From NCBI GenBank assembly GCA_002339265.1, contig DDKG01000018.1:1-31845 (forward strand): a stretch of 31,845 bases of DNA, given 5' to 3'. The notes beneath the pieces were generated by a model that was not told where the DNA came from, ran no database searches, and saw only the letters and a program-made list of their open reading frames with translations. The translations under genes and the position numbers were made by a program. This DNA is from Massilia sp. UBA2604. Its GTDB lineage: Bacteria; Pseudomonadota; Gammaproteobacteria; Burkholderiales; Burkholderiaceae_D. Shown one piece after another: positions 24,520 through 31,845 of the stretch; positions within the stretch are counted from its first letter, which is position 1, and every line of letters begins with the position of its first letter.

Positions 24520-24828
24520 TTATACCCCCGACGCGATGATCAGGCTCTGCAGCCACCAGGCAATCGCGCTCATCAGCGCGCCGCCGCCCACCAGTACCAG
24601 CGCCATCCTGCGCAGCCCCTGGGTGGCGAAGGCCACCAGGAAGGCGGTCAGGAAGACCAGGAAACCGATGATGTAAGACAGGTGCTCGGCATCGTGGAAT
24701 TCCATGCCGGCGGTGTACAGCAGGGCGATGCCCAGGGCGACGACACCCCAGGTGAAGGCGTAGCCGCCGAGGATGGCCACCGCGGTGCGTGCGGCGATGT
24801 GGCGGGGCGTGAGAGTGAGTGAGGTCAT
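24520..24828 (-). CDS. DUF3649-like small membrane protein
   Basis: A 102-aa membrane protein, first gene of the operon with the PepSY and DUF3325 genes. HIAARTAVAILGGYAFTWG near the N-terminus resembles the short conserved segment of DUF3649, and three or four hydrophobic stretches follow (VALGIALLYTAGM, LSYIIGFLVFLTAFLVAFAT, RRMALVLVGGGALMSAIAWWL). ATG 24828 gives the best match to the family; no ribosome site is clear, and the frame is open back to 24882. The Fur-like site lies 51 bases upstream. Function unknown, probably accessory to iron uptake. Confidence 0.82.
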   Translation of the reverse strand: MTSLTLTPRHIAARTAVAILGGYAFTWGVVALGIALLYTAGMEFHDAEHLSYIIGFLVFLTAFLVAFATQGLRRMALVLVGGGALMSAIAWWLQSLIIASGV

Positions 24829-24878
24829 GGTCGCGCTGGTTGGGCGTGGCTGGGATGAATGAGGCAGCGAATGAGAGA

Positions 24879-24897
24879 GCAAATGATAATCATTCTC
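24879..24897 (-). promoter_or_regulatory. Fur box upstream of the DUF3649-PepSY-DUF3325 operon
   Basis: The plus-strand 19-mer from 24879 (GCAAATGATAATCATTCTC) agrees with the classical Fur box at 16 of 19 positions, including an unbroken central run AATGATAATCATT. It lies between the operon start (24828) and the NTF2-like gene that ends at 24982, so the operon reading away from it is the target. Iron-bound Fur would repress. Confidence 0.88.
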
Positions 24898-24981
24898 ATG
24901 ATAGATGCATCACGCCGCCTTGACAAGCAATCGGGCCGATTTTGAACGTCACCGTGTCGGACCACGCCGCACCGGCGTCGG

Positions 24982-25530
24982 TCAGTGTTGTGCCCGAGCC
25001 TCGCGCGGGGTGGCGAGCGGACGGATCTCGGTAGTTTGCTGCATGGCATTGCGCCAGCCTTCCGGCCCCAGCACCCACATGCGCACATACCGTCCGCGCA
25101 GGGGACGCGGGCCATCCGTGTCCTGGGCTTCGGCCCGGAACCGGCCGGTGACCACGGCCGCGCGGCCATTGTCGAGCATCCGGATTTCGGTATTGTCTAC
25201 TTGGTAGGAGCGGAATTCGTATTCGTCGCGGCTCAGCAGTTGCAGGAATTCGGTCTTGGTGCGCGTGCGGCCGCGGGTCTCCACATGATAATAGTCGCCG
25301 CTGATCAGGTTGCGCAGCGTGGCCACGTCGCGGCTGGCGACCGCCTGGGCGCGGCGCTGCTCGGCCACGCGCAGCGCCGCCAGGTCGCGCGCAGCCACGC
25401 CGGCGCCAGACCCGGCGAGGGCGGAGGTTGGCGCACTGGCGCCGATAGCGACTTCCGCCATGCTGGCGGTGGCTGGCGAGGCGGCGGCTAGACAGGACAA
25501 GCCGAACAGGAAGGCGAACGGTAAGCGCAT
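24982..25530 (-). CDS. Exported NTF2-like (SnoaL/DUF4440) protein
   Basis: A 182-aa protein with a signal peptide (MRLPFAFLFGLSCLAAASPATA) and one NTF2-like cone domain at about residues 50-175: ALRVAEQRRAQAVASRDVATL, ISGDYYHVETRGRTRTKTEFL, YRSYQVDN-type strands and RGRYVRMWVLGPEGWRNAMQQ. Such domains serve as small ketosteroid-isomerase-like enzymes or as simple binding folds; the residues here do not settle it. A TTG at 25539 would add three residues; ATG 25530 gives a normal signal peptide. It is divergent from the GGDEF gene and points toward the Fur-controlled operon. No ribosome site is obvious. Confidence 0.85.
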   Translation of the reverse strand: MRLPFAFLFGLSCLAAASPATASMAEVAIGASAPTSALAGSGAGVAARDLAALRVAEQRRAQAVASRDVATLRNLISGDYYHVETRGRTRTKTEFLQLLSRDEYEFRSYQVDNTEIRMLDNGRAAVVTGRFRAEAQDTDGPRPLRGRYVRMWVLGPEGWRNAMQQTTEIRPLATPREARAQH

Positions 25531-25721
25531 GGTCAACAATAAAGTGATGGCTCTTGCAGTATATTAACTTTTGCCTGCGAATTTGTAACAAAATTTTGCA
25601 ATTGGGGCGCCTGGGTCCTCATTGCGTCGTGCGCGCGAGAATCAAGGCCTGCTCTGCTACAGTCATGGTCGGCCATCCGGCAACACGTTCGGAGCTTATC
25701 TTATTTTTTGACGTTGACGCT

Positions 25722-27593
25722 ATGTCTGCAGCCGCCTTGTCTCCCAATGAAACCGAACGCCTCGCCCTGCTGCGCGAGCTCGACCTGCTGGACACGCCGG
25801 CCGAGCCGGTATTCGACCGGGTAGTGTGCCTGGCCAGCCGCCTGATGCAGGTGCCGATGGCGGCGTTCTCGCTAGTCGACAGCGAGCGCCAGTGGTTCAA
25901 GTCGCGGGTCGGCATCGAGGCCAGCGAAACGTCGCGCGCGGATGCCTTCTGCGCCCACACGATCCTGCAGGACGAACCGCTGGTGGTGCCGGATGCGCAG
26001 CAGGACCCGCGCTTCGCCCACAATCCGCTGGTTACCGGGGCCCCCGACATCCGTTTCTACGCCGGAGTGCCGGTGCGCTCGAGCAACGGCCTGGCGCTGG
26101 GCGCCCTGTGCGCGATCGACGTCGTGCCGCGCCAGCTCGACGCCGAGCAGCGGGCGGTGCTGGTCGACCTCGCCGCCATCATCATGCGCGAGGTGCAGTA
26201 CCGCGAACGGCTGGCGGCGGCGCGCTCGCGCCTGCGGCACAGCGACGCGGTGCTGGATGCGAGCGAAGCCCGGTTTCGCGCCATGTTCGAGATCGCCAGC
26301 GTCGGCATCGCGCTGACCACGCCGGAAGGGCGCTGGGTCAGCGTCAACCGGGCGCTGTGCGAGCTGCTCGGCTATACGGCCGACGAGCTGGAGGGACGCG
26401 GTTTTGCCGACGTCACCCACCCGGACGACCGCGACGAGGATGCGGTTTTGACGGGGCGGCTGGCGCGCGGCGAGATCGATTTCCTGCGGCGCCAGAAGCG
26501 CTACCTGCGCAAGGACGGGTCTCCGGTCTGGGTCGAGGTCGACGTCAAGCGCAAGCGCGACGCCGCCGGCCGCCACGAGTACGACGTGGCGGTGATCAAG
26601 GACATCCACGCGCAAACGCTGGCCGAGGAAGAGCTGGCGCGCCTGCACGCCGACCTGGAACGGCGGGTCGAGGCGCGCACGCGCGAGCTGGGCGAGCGCG
26701 AGGAAGAACTGCGCAGCGTGATCGACAACGCCAACGACGCCTACATCAGTCTGGACCGCAACGGCCGGGTCACCGCCTGGAACCGCCAGGCCGAGCAGAC
26801 CTTCGGCTGGAGCGCGAAGGAAGCGCTGGGCAAGCCGCTCGAGGCGCTGATCATCCCGGCCGAGCTGTCCAGCGCCCATCGCGGCGGCATGCAGCTCTAC
26901 CTGCGCACCGGCACCTCGCGCATCCTCGACCGCCGGGTCGAGCTGCCGGCGCTGCGGCGCGACGGCAGCCGGCTGACGGTCGAGGTGCGCATCCGCCGCC
27001 ACGAGGTGCGCGGCGAACCCGTGTTCAGCGCCTTCCTGCACGATGTCACCCTGCGCAAGCAGCGCGACGCCCAGCGCGAATACGAGAGCCGGCACGATGT
27101 GCTGACCGGCCTGCAGAACCGGCGCGCGCTGATGGAGGCGCTGCCGCTGGCCCAGGCGCGGGCGAGCCGCAGCAAGGGCCGGCTCGGCCTGCTGTTCATC
27201 GACCTGGACGGCTTCAAGGCGGTCAACGACCAGCTCGGCCACGACGGCGGCGACGCCTTGCTGCGGGCGATCGCGGCGCGCCTGCGCCAGGCGGTGCGGC
27301 GCACCGACAGCGTGTTCAGGCTGGCAGGCGACGAATTCACGGTGCTGCTCGGGGACATGACGGATGGCCTGGGCGATGCGCACCGGGTCGGCCGCAAGCT
27401 GGTAGAGGCGGTCTCGGCGCCTGTCGAACTGTGCGGCGTGACGGTGCGGGTCGGGGCCAGCATCGGCATCGCCGTGCAGACCCCGGGGCATGCGCCAACG
27501 CCGGAAGAATTGATCAAGGAAGCCGACCACTGGATGTACGAAGCCAAGAAAGCGGGGCGCGGCTGCGTGCTGCCACTTCCGCCCGCGCTGTAA
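25722..27593 (+). CDS. GAF-PAS-PAS-GGDEF diguanylate cyclase
   Basis: A 623-aa cytoplasmic signalling protein predicted to make cyclic di-GMP. Order: GAF (about residues 20-165, DRVVCLASRLMQVPMAAFSLVD, FCAHTILQ, FYAGVPVRSSNGLALGALC), PAS 1 (about 185-300, FRAMFEIASVGIALTTPEGRW), a coiled coil (EEELARLHADLERRVEARTR), PAS 2 (about 330-450) and GGDEF (about 460-620, HDVLTGLQNRRAL, LLFIDLDGFKAVND). The active-site motif is AGDEF at 535-539, a common variant that is usually active, and the inhibitory RxxD site is intact (Arg526-Asp529). There is no EAL domain or membrane segment. The open frame extends to 25554, but the upstream residues are not domain-like; ATG 25722 is chosen although its ribosome site is weak. 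Confidence 0.93.
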   Translation: MSAAALSPNETERLALLRELDLLDTPAEPVFDRVVCLASRLMQVPMAAFSLVDSERQWFKSRVGIEASETSRADAFCAHTILQDEPLVVPDAQQDPRFAHNPLVTGAPDIRFYAGVPVRSSNGLALGALCAIDVVPRQLDAEQRAVLVDLAAIIMREVQYRERLAAARSRLRHSDAVLDASEARFRAMFEIASVGIALTTPEGRWVSVNRALCELLGYTADELEGRGFADVTHPDDRDEDAVLTGRLARGEIDFLRRQKRYLRKDGSPVWVEVDVKRKRDAAGRHEYDVAVIKDIHAQTLAEEELARLHADLERRVEARTRELGEREEELRSVIDNANDAYISLDRNGRVTAWNRQAEQTFGWSAKEALGKPLEALIIPAELSSAHRGGMQLYLRTGTSRILDRRVELPALRRDGSRLTVEVRIRRHEVRGEPVFSAFLHDVTLRKQRDAQREYESRHDVLTGLQNRRALMEALPLAQARASRSKGRLGLLFIDLDGFKAVNDQLGHDGGDALLRAIAARLRQAVRRTDSVFRLAGDEFTVLLGDMTDGLGDAHRVGRKLVEAVSAPVELCGVTVRVGASIGIAVQTPGHAPTPEELIKEADHWMYEAKKAGRGCVLPLPPAL

Positions 27594-27693
27594 CAGGATT
27601 AGGATGGTGAACACGGCGCGCAGGCCGGCGCGCGCCGCCTGTCTGCGGGTTGCCGGCTGCCGGATATTGTGATCAACCTTTCAGGAGAACACC

Positions 27694-28020
27694 ATGCATA
27701 CCGCAGGTTCACAGGACGCCCTCGCGCACAAGGGCACGCTGCGCATCGATCTGCTGCGGGTGGGGCTTGCGACAGCAATGATCCTGCTGGCGCCGCTGGT
27801 CGCCATGCAGTTCACGCGCGAAGTCGCCTGGTCCGGCTTCGATTTCGCCGTCGCAGCCCTGCTGCTGGCCGGCGTCGGCCTGGCCTGCGCGCGCACGGCG
27901 CGCCGGATTGCACACTGGCGGCCGTGGCGGCGATTTGCCGCCGTGGCCGCGCTGGCGCTGGCCGGCGCCGGGCTGTGGCTGGAGCTGGCAGTCGGCGTCC
28001 TGTTCAACGTTGGCAGCTGA
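27694..28020 (+). CDS. Small three-helix membrane protein of unknown function
   Basis: A 108-aa protein I do not recognise. After a polar N-terminus it has three hydrophobic segments: VGLATAMILLAPLVAMQF, FDFAVAALLLAGVGLACA and FAAVAALALAGAGLWLELAVGVLF, separated by an Arg-rich loop (ARTARRIAHWRPWRR) that is probably cytoplasmic. A strong AGGAG lies 6 to 7 bases before ATG 27694, which makes it a credible gene. It follows the GGDEF gene by 100 bases and converges with the sulfotransferase gene across a 34-base gap. Function cannot be inferred. Confidence 0.8.
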   Translation: MHTAGSQDALAHKGTLRIDLLRVGLATAMILLAPLVAMQFTREVAWSGFDFAVAALLLAGVGLACARTARRIAHWRPWRRFAAVAALALAGAGLWLELAVGVLFNVGS

Positions 28021-28054
28021 AGCCGGCGGCCCCTGGCCACGCAGACTCGCGCTG

Positions 28055-29572
28055 CTAGCGCAGCCGCAGGTCCTCCAGACGCAAGGGCTGGGCGATGAAG
28101 ACGGTCGTGCACGCGGTGGTCGGATAGGCGTAATCGAAGGCGACCTGGCCGGCGCTGTCGACGGCGACCAGCCGCGCCAGCGTGTTCGCCAGCAACGACG
28201 CGTAGGCCACCAGGTGTTGGCCGGTCGCGCCTTCATAGGCGGATGAGCAGACGTCCGACAGCAGTTCGCGGTTTGCATCCCAGGTCCAGACTTCGCGCGC
28301 GGTGCGCGCCGTTTCGTCGATCGCGTAGCGTGACGGCGTGCTGTAGCTGCGGTTCTCGCCCGCCGGCGTGCCCGCGGGCGAATTGAGGCTGGCAAGCCCG
28401 TTATTGAACAGCAGCAGTTCGCGGTTCGGCGCGACCGACAGCGAGTGCTGCCCGATCGGCGCCTTGCCCCCGGTGACGCGCAGCGCCAGCGCCCGCAGCG
28501 ACGGATAGTTGACATACCAGTGCTTGCTGGTGTCGCCCAGCAGCCAGCGGATGGCGCCCGTCTCGTAGTCGAGCTTGACGACGAAATTCTCGCGGCTCGA
28601 GATCAGGAGCGAGTTGTCGTGGGCATCGTAGATGGCCGAGTTCATGTGGAACCAGTCGATGCCGTCGCGCACGAAGTTGTCCGGGTTGTCGCCGGCGGCG
28701 CGCATCGTCGCGCGGAAGATCTGGCCCAGGTCCCATTCCTTGAGCACCCGTCCGGAGATGTCGATCTCGGCCAGGATCGACTCGATCAAGCGCACGCCGC
28801 CCACCTCTGCATCGAGCTCGGCCAGGAAGCCGGTCTTGCCCGGCGCCAGGTCATGGTGGAAGCTGGTGAAGCGCGGGTCGTCGAGGCGGCTGCTGCGCAC
28901 GCTGCCGTCCACGTCGACCTGGTGCAGCAGCGGCGCGTCCTGGTCGCCGACATAGAAGGCGTCGGCGCCCAATAGCGAGGAGAAGGAATCGCCGGGTGTG
29001 CTGCCGGCCCAGCGCATCTGGCCGTCGCTGTCGAGGATGACCGGCGCCGTGAGGCCGTTCTTGATCAGCATGTACTCGACACCGGGCGAGGCCGCGCCGC
29101 GCGCCTTGCGCACCTCGGGCGCGGAGTAGACGGTGGCCGGTCCGGTGTAGGGGCCGGTGGCGACCGTCACTTGCGCCACATGGGTCGAGCCGTCGCGAAA
29201 GTGTGTGGTGAGCGTGATCGCGTTGCCGTGGTTGGCGTACAGGCCGAATACGGGGAAGGCGATGCGCTTGGCGGACGCGTCCCAGGCCGCGCGCCGGCCC
29301 AGCCAGGCGCGGTCGTAGGTGACCCCGACCGGCAGCGAATACGAACCCGGGCGGCCCGCGATCGCGTAGTGCACGCTGTCGAGGTGGGCGAAGTTGTCCA
29401 GCGAATAGCTCAGCTGCGCGACGAAGGGCGTCGTGCCGGCGGCCTGGGCGATGGCGCCGATGCCGGCGCGTTCGGCCTGGGTCTCGTCGTCGTCACTGCC
29501 GCAGGCGGAAAGAAGCACAGTCTGCAGGACAGTCATCAGTATCCAGAGCAATAGCGTGGTGGGCGACTTCAT
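28055..29572 (-). CDS. Arylsulfate sulfotransferase, predicted lipoprotein
   Basis: A 505-aa enzyme of the PAPS-independent arylsulfate sulfotransferase family, which moves sulfate between phenolic compounds through a sulfo-histidine. The three conserved histidine sites are present: SFHHDLAPG (His239/240), WFHMNSAIYDAHDNSLLISSR (His309, with the family's Arg nearby) and IGQHSLSV (His376, matching the catalytic His436 of the E. coli enzyme). The N-terminus ends in LLSACGSDDDE, a lipobox with Cys followed by Gly-Ser-Asp, so the enzyme is probably a lipid-anchored envelope protein. Two further cysteines near the C-terminus (VCSSAYEG, TTACTTVF) could form a disulfide. AGGAGG lies 5 to 6 bases before the ATG. 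No dsbL/dsbI partner is nearby. The natural donor and acceptor are unknown. Confidence 0.93.
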   Translation of the reverse strand: MKSPTTLLLWILMTVLQTVLLSACGSDDDETQAERAGIGAIAQAAGTTPFVAQLSYSLDNFAHLDSVHYAIAGRPGSYSLPVGVTYDRAWLGRRAAWDASAKRIAFPVFGLYANHGNAITLTTHFRDGSTHVAQVTVATGPYTGPATVYSAPEVRKARGAASPGVEYMLIKNGLTAPVILDSDGQMRWAGSTPGDSFSSLLGADAFYVGDQDAPLLHQVDVDGSVRSSRLDDPRFTSFHHDLAPGKTGFLAELDAEVGGVRLIESILAEIDISGRVLKEWDLGQIFRATMRAAGDNPDNFVRDGIDWFHMNSAIYDAHDNSLLISSRENFVVKLDYETGAIRWLLGDTSKHWYVNYPSLRALALRVTGGKAPIGQHSLSVAPNRELLLFNNGLASLNSPAGTPAGENRSYSTPSRYAIDETARTAREVWTWDANRELLSDVCSSAYEGATGQHLVAYASLLANTLARLVAVDSAGQVAFDYAYPTTACTTVFIAQPLRLEDLRLR

Positions 29573-29694
29573 GTGTCCTCCTGCGAGCTTGGTGCCGGGA
29601 TCATGGAAACAGGGTCAGCCTCTGTTGTATTCCCTTTCACGAACCCATGCCTGCGAACGGCGCAAGCCCGTTGCACGAACTAAATGAAAAACGC

Positions 29695-29725
29695 TTGACC
29701 TTCCCATCGTGGGAAGGACTATCCT
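29695..29725 (+). promoter_or_regulatory. CueR-type copper-responsive promoter of copA
   Basis: TTGACC (29695-29700) and TATCCT (29720-29725) are 19 bases apart, and the dyad CCTTCCCA-TCG-TGGGAAGG (29699-29717) fills the spacer. This is the design of the E. coli copA promoter, which has the same TTGACCTTCCC and GGAAGG blocks. CueR bound to Cu(I) would activate it by twisting the DNA. The predicted start of transcription is near 29732. Confidence 0.92.
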
Positions 29726-29752
29726 CATGGTATGGATCATGGGAACAAGCAA

Positions 29753-31845
29753 ATGAACAACACTGTCCTGAACATCGACGGCATGACCTGCGCCTCCTGC
29801 GTGGCGCGGGTCGAGAAGGCGCTGCGCGCGGTGCCGGGCGTGAGCGGCGCCAGCGTCAACCTGGCCACCGAGAAGGCCAGCGTGCAGGGCGAGGCCGCGC
29901 CGGACGCGCTGGCGGCGGCCGTGCGCGCGGCCGGCTACGAGGCGGACATTGTCTTGCCCGATGCCGCCAGCGCGGCCCCGGCGCGGCGCGCGGAGGGCAG
30001 TGCAACGCTGCCGGCCTGGTGGCCGGTGGCCGCCGCCATGCTGCTGAGTCTGCCGTTGGTGCTGCCGATGCTGGCCGCGCCCCTTGGCTACGAATGGATG
30101 CTGCCCGGCTGGCTGCAGCTGGCGCTGGCCACGCCGGTCCAGTTCTGGCTCGGCGCACGGTTTTACCGCGCCGGCTGGAAGGCGCTGCGCGCCGGCAGCG
30201 GCAATATGGACCTGCTGGTAGCGCTCGGCACCAGCGCTGCCTATGGCCTGTCGCTCTACCTGCTGTTGCGCGCGGGCGGCCCCGGCGCCCACGCCGAGCC
30301 TCACCTGTATTTCGAATCGTCGGCGGTGGTGATCACCCTGGTGCTGCTCGGCAAATGGCTGGAAGGCCGCGCCAAGCGCCAGACTCTGGCGGCGCTCGAT
30401 GCGCTGGGACGCCTGCGGCCCGACGAGGCGCTGGTGCGGCGCGCCGGCGCCGACGTGCGGGTGGCGCTGGCCGAGCTGCGCGTGGGCGAGCTGATGGTGG
30501 TCAAGCCCGGCGCGCGGGTGCCGGCCGACGGCGTCGTGCAAGAGGGCCGCAGCCACCTGGACGAGTCGCTGCTGACCGGCGAGAGCCTGCCGGTGGCGAA
30601 GGAGCCGGGCGACCGCGTGGCCGGCGGCGCCGTCAACGCCGACGGCCTGCTGCTGGTCGAGGCGACGGCGGTCGGCGCGGCCACCATGCTGTCGCAGATC
30701 ATCCGCATGGTCGAGGATGCGCAGGCGGTCAAGGCCCCGATCCAGCGCCTGGTGGACCGGGTCAGCGCGGTATTCGTGCCGGTCGTGCTCGTGCTGGCGC
30801 TGGCGACCCTGCTGGGCTGGGGCCTGGCGAATGGCGACTGGCCGGCGGCCCTGCTCAATGCGGTGGCGGTGCTGGTGATCGCCTGTCCCTGCGCGCTGGG
30901 ATTGGCGACGCCGACCGCGGTCATGGTCGGCACCGGCGCTGTCGCCCGCCACGGTATATTGATCAAGGACGCCGAGGCGCTCGAGACCGCGCACGCGCTG
31001 GACGTCGTCGTGTTCGACAAGACCGGCACCCTGACCGAGGGCCGGCCGCAGCTGGTGGCGCATGAAGGCCTCGAGCCCGCGCGGCTGCTGGCGCTGGCCG
31101 CGAGCGTGCAGCAGGGCAGCTCGCATCCGCTGGCGGGCGCCGTGCTCGAGGAAGCGGCGCGCCAGGGCCTGGCGCCGCCACCGGCGCGCGCCGCACGCGC
31201 CTTGCCGGGACGCGGCGTCGAGGCCGAGGTCGACGGCGCCGTCATCATCCTTGGCAACCGGCGCCTGATGGAAGAACTCGGCGTGCCGGTTCCGGACGCC
31301 GCGCGGCACGAAGCGGAAGGGCGCACCGTGTCCTGGCTGGCCGAGCGCCGGGACGGCCGGGTGCAGGTGCTGGGCCTGCTCGCTTTCGGCGACCGCATCA
31401 AGCCGGGCGCGCCGGACGCCGTCGCGCGCCTGAAAGAGGCCGGCATCGAACCGGTCCTGCTCAGCGGCGATAGCCTGGGGGCGGCGCGCACGGTCGCGCA
31501 GGCGCTCGGCATCGAGCGCGTGCATGCCGAGGTGCTGCCGGCCGACAAGGCGCAGGTCATTACTACCTTGCGCCAGGACGGACGCACCGTGGCGATGGTC
31601 GGCGACGGCATCAACGACGCGCCGGCCCTGGCGGCGGCCGACGTCGGCATGGCGATGGCGACCGGCACCGATGTCGCCATGCACAGCGCCGGCGTGACCC
31701 TGATGCGCGGCGACCCGGCGCTGGTGGCCGACGCCATCGCGGTGTCGCGCCGCACCTACCGCAAGATCCGCCAGAACCTGGGCTGGGCCTTCATCTATAA
31801 CGTGATCGGCCTGCCGCTGGCGGCCTTCGGGCTGCTCGATCCGGT
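29753..31845 (+). CDS. copA: Copper-exporting P1B-type ATPase CopA (5' part)
   Basis: The first 697 residues of a Cu(I)-exporting ATPase; the frame is still open at the window end and perhaps 40-60 residues are missing. One N-terminal metal-binding domain has GMTCASC (Cys13, Cys16). Then come membrane helices, the actuator motif [11 protein letters not shown], the membrane copper site Cys378-Pro-Cys380 ([13 protein letters not shown]), the phosphorylated Asp422 in DKTGTLTEG, the SSHPLAG motif with the P1B-specific His-Pro, and [18 protein letters not shown]. An in-frame ATG at 29732 would add seven residues but coincides with the predicted transcription start, so ATG 29753, 7 bases after GGGAA, is preferred. 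Expression is probably controlled by CueR; cueR is not in view and may lie downstream. Confidence 0.95.
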   Translation, partial: MNNTVLNIDGMTCASCVARVEKALRAVPGVSGASVNLATEKASVQGEAAPDALAAAVRAAGYEADIVLPDAASAAPARRAEGSATLPAWWPVAAAMLLSLPLVLPMLAAPLGYEWMLPGWLQLALATPVQFWLGARFYRAGWKALRAGSGNMDLLVALGTSAAYGLSLYLLLRAGGPGAHAEPHLYFESSAVVITLVLLGKWLEGRAKRQTLAALDALGRLRPDEALVRRAGADVRVALAELRVGELMVVKPGARVPADGVVQEGRSHLDESLLTGESLPVAKEPGDRVAGGAVNADGLLLVEATAVGAATMLSQIIRMVEDAQAVKAPIQRLVDRVSAVFVPVVLVLALATLLGWGLANGDWPAALLNAVAVLVIACPCALGLATPTAVMVGTGAVARHGILIKDAEALETAHALDVVVFDKTGTLTEGRPQLVAHEGLEPARLLALAASVQQGSSHPLAGAVLEEAARQGLAPPPARAARALPGRGVEAEVDGAVIILGNRRLMEELGVPVPDAARHEAEGRTVSWLAERRDGRVQVLGLLAFGDRIKPGAPDAVARLKEAGIEPVLLSGDSLGAARTVAQALGIERVHAEVLPADKAQVITTLRQDGRTVAMVGDGINDAPALAAADVGMAMATGTDVAMHSAGVTLMRGDPALVADAIAVSRRTYRKIRQNLGWAFIYNVIGLPLAAFGLLDP

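Noticed and set aside
22513..24822. 769-codon plus-strand frame opposite the PepSY operon
   Set aside because: Rich in His, Gln and Arg with no domain; the minus-strand genes have membrane helices, coupled starts and a Fur box.
1..31845. CRISPR arrays, rRNA genes, replication origin, integrase
   Set aside because: I looked for regularly spaced repeats, rRNA-like sequence, DnaA-box clusters and integrase motifs and saw none.

Overview
The window is about two thirds G+C and has the gene content of a betaproteobacterium of the order Burkholderiales. The accA - tilS - lysC - tRNA-Ser order and the overall protein flavour fit the Oxalobacteraceae, most likely the Massilia/Telluria group. This placement is inference from recognised proteins; no 16S gene is present.

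Layout. (1) 1-3710: core genes, with the 3' part of accA, then tilS, lysC (aspartokinase) and a tRNA-Ser(GCU) that has its own promoter and a perfect terminator. (2) 3752-5682: an accessory two-gene cassette of visibly lower G+C. It holds an unrecognised 270-aa protein with a Lys/Asp segment reminiscent of OGG-type helix-hairpin-helix glycosylases, and a PD-(D/E)XK nuclease that starts in an ATGA overlap. A 42-bp perfect palindrome lies inside the nuclease gene. (3) 5705-16517: mprF, a quinone-reductase-like oxidoreductase, a large propeller sensor kinase without a partner regulator, an epoxide hydrolase, a class I glutamine amidotransferase, a Bug/TctC binding protein and a secreted alpha/beta hydrolase. 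(4) 16518-18029: a solitary TnpB element whose 3' end folds into a series of hairpins expected for an omega (guide) RNA. It ends about 14 bases before fumarylacetoacetase. (5) 19357-24897: an iron and oxidative-stress block. It holds a TonB-dependent receptor and a DUF3649-PepSY-DUF3325 membrane operon, each with a Fur-box-like site, and between them a Mn-type superoxide dismutase behind a near-perfect SoxR-type promoter. (6) 24982-31845: an NTF2-like protein, a GAF-PAS-PAS-GGDEF protein, a small membrane protein, a lipoprotein arylsulfate sulfotransferase, and the 5' part of a copper-exporting ATPase behind a textbook CueR-type promoter.

How the parts fit. The second half is rich in metal and redox homeostasis: iron import (Fur sites), superoxide defence (SoxR-type site) and copper export (CueR-type site). 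The SoxR and CueR sites share the MerR-family design of a 19-bp spacer carrying a dyad. None of the three regulators is encoded here. The best candidates for something undescribed are the nuclease cassette beside tRNA-Ser with its internal palindrome, and the TnpB/omega-RNA unit placed against the start of the fumarylacetoacetase gene. No stretch over 300 bases lacks a gene; the longest gap, 22292-22520, is the sodA control region.
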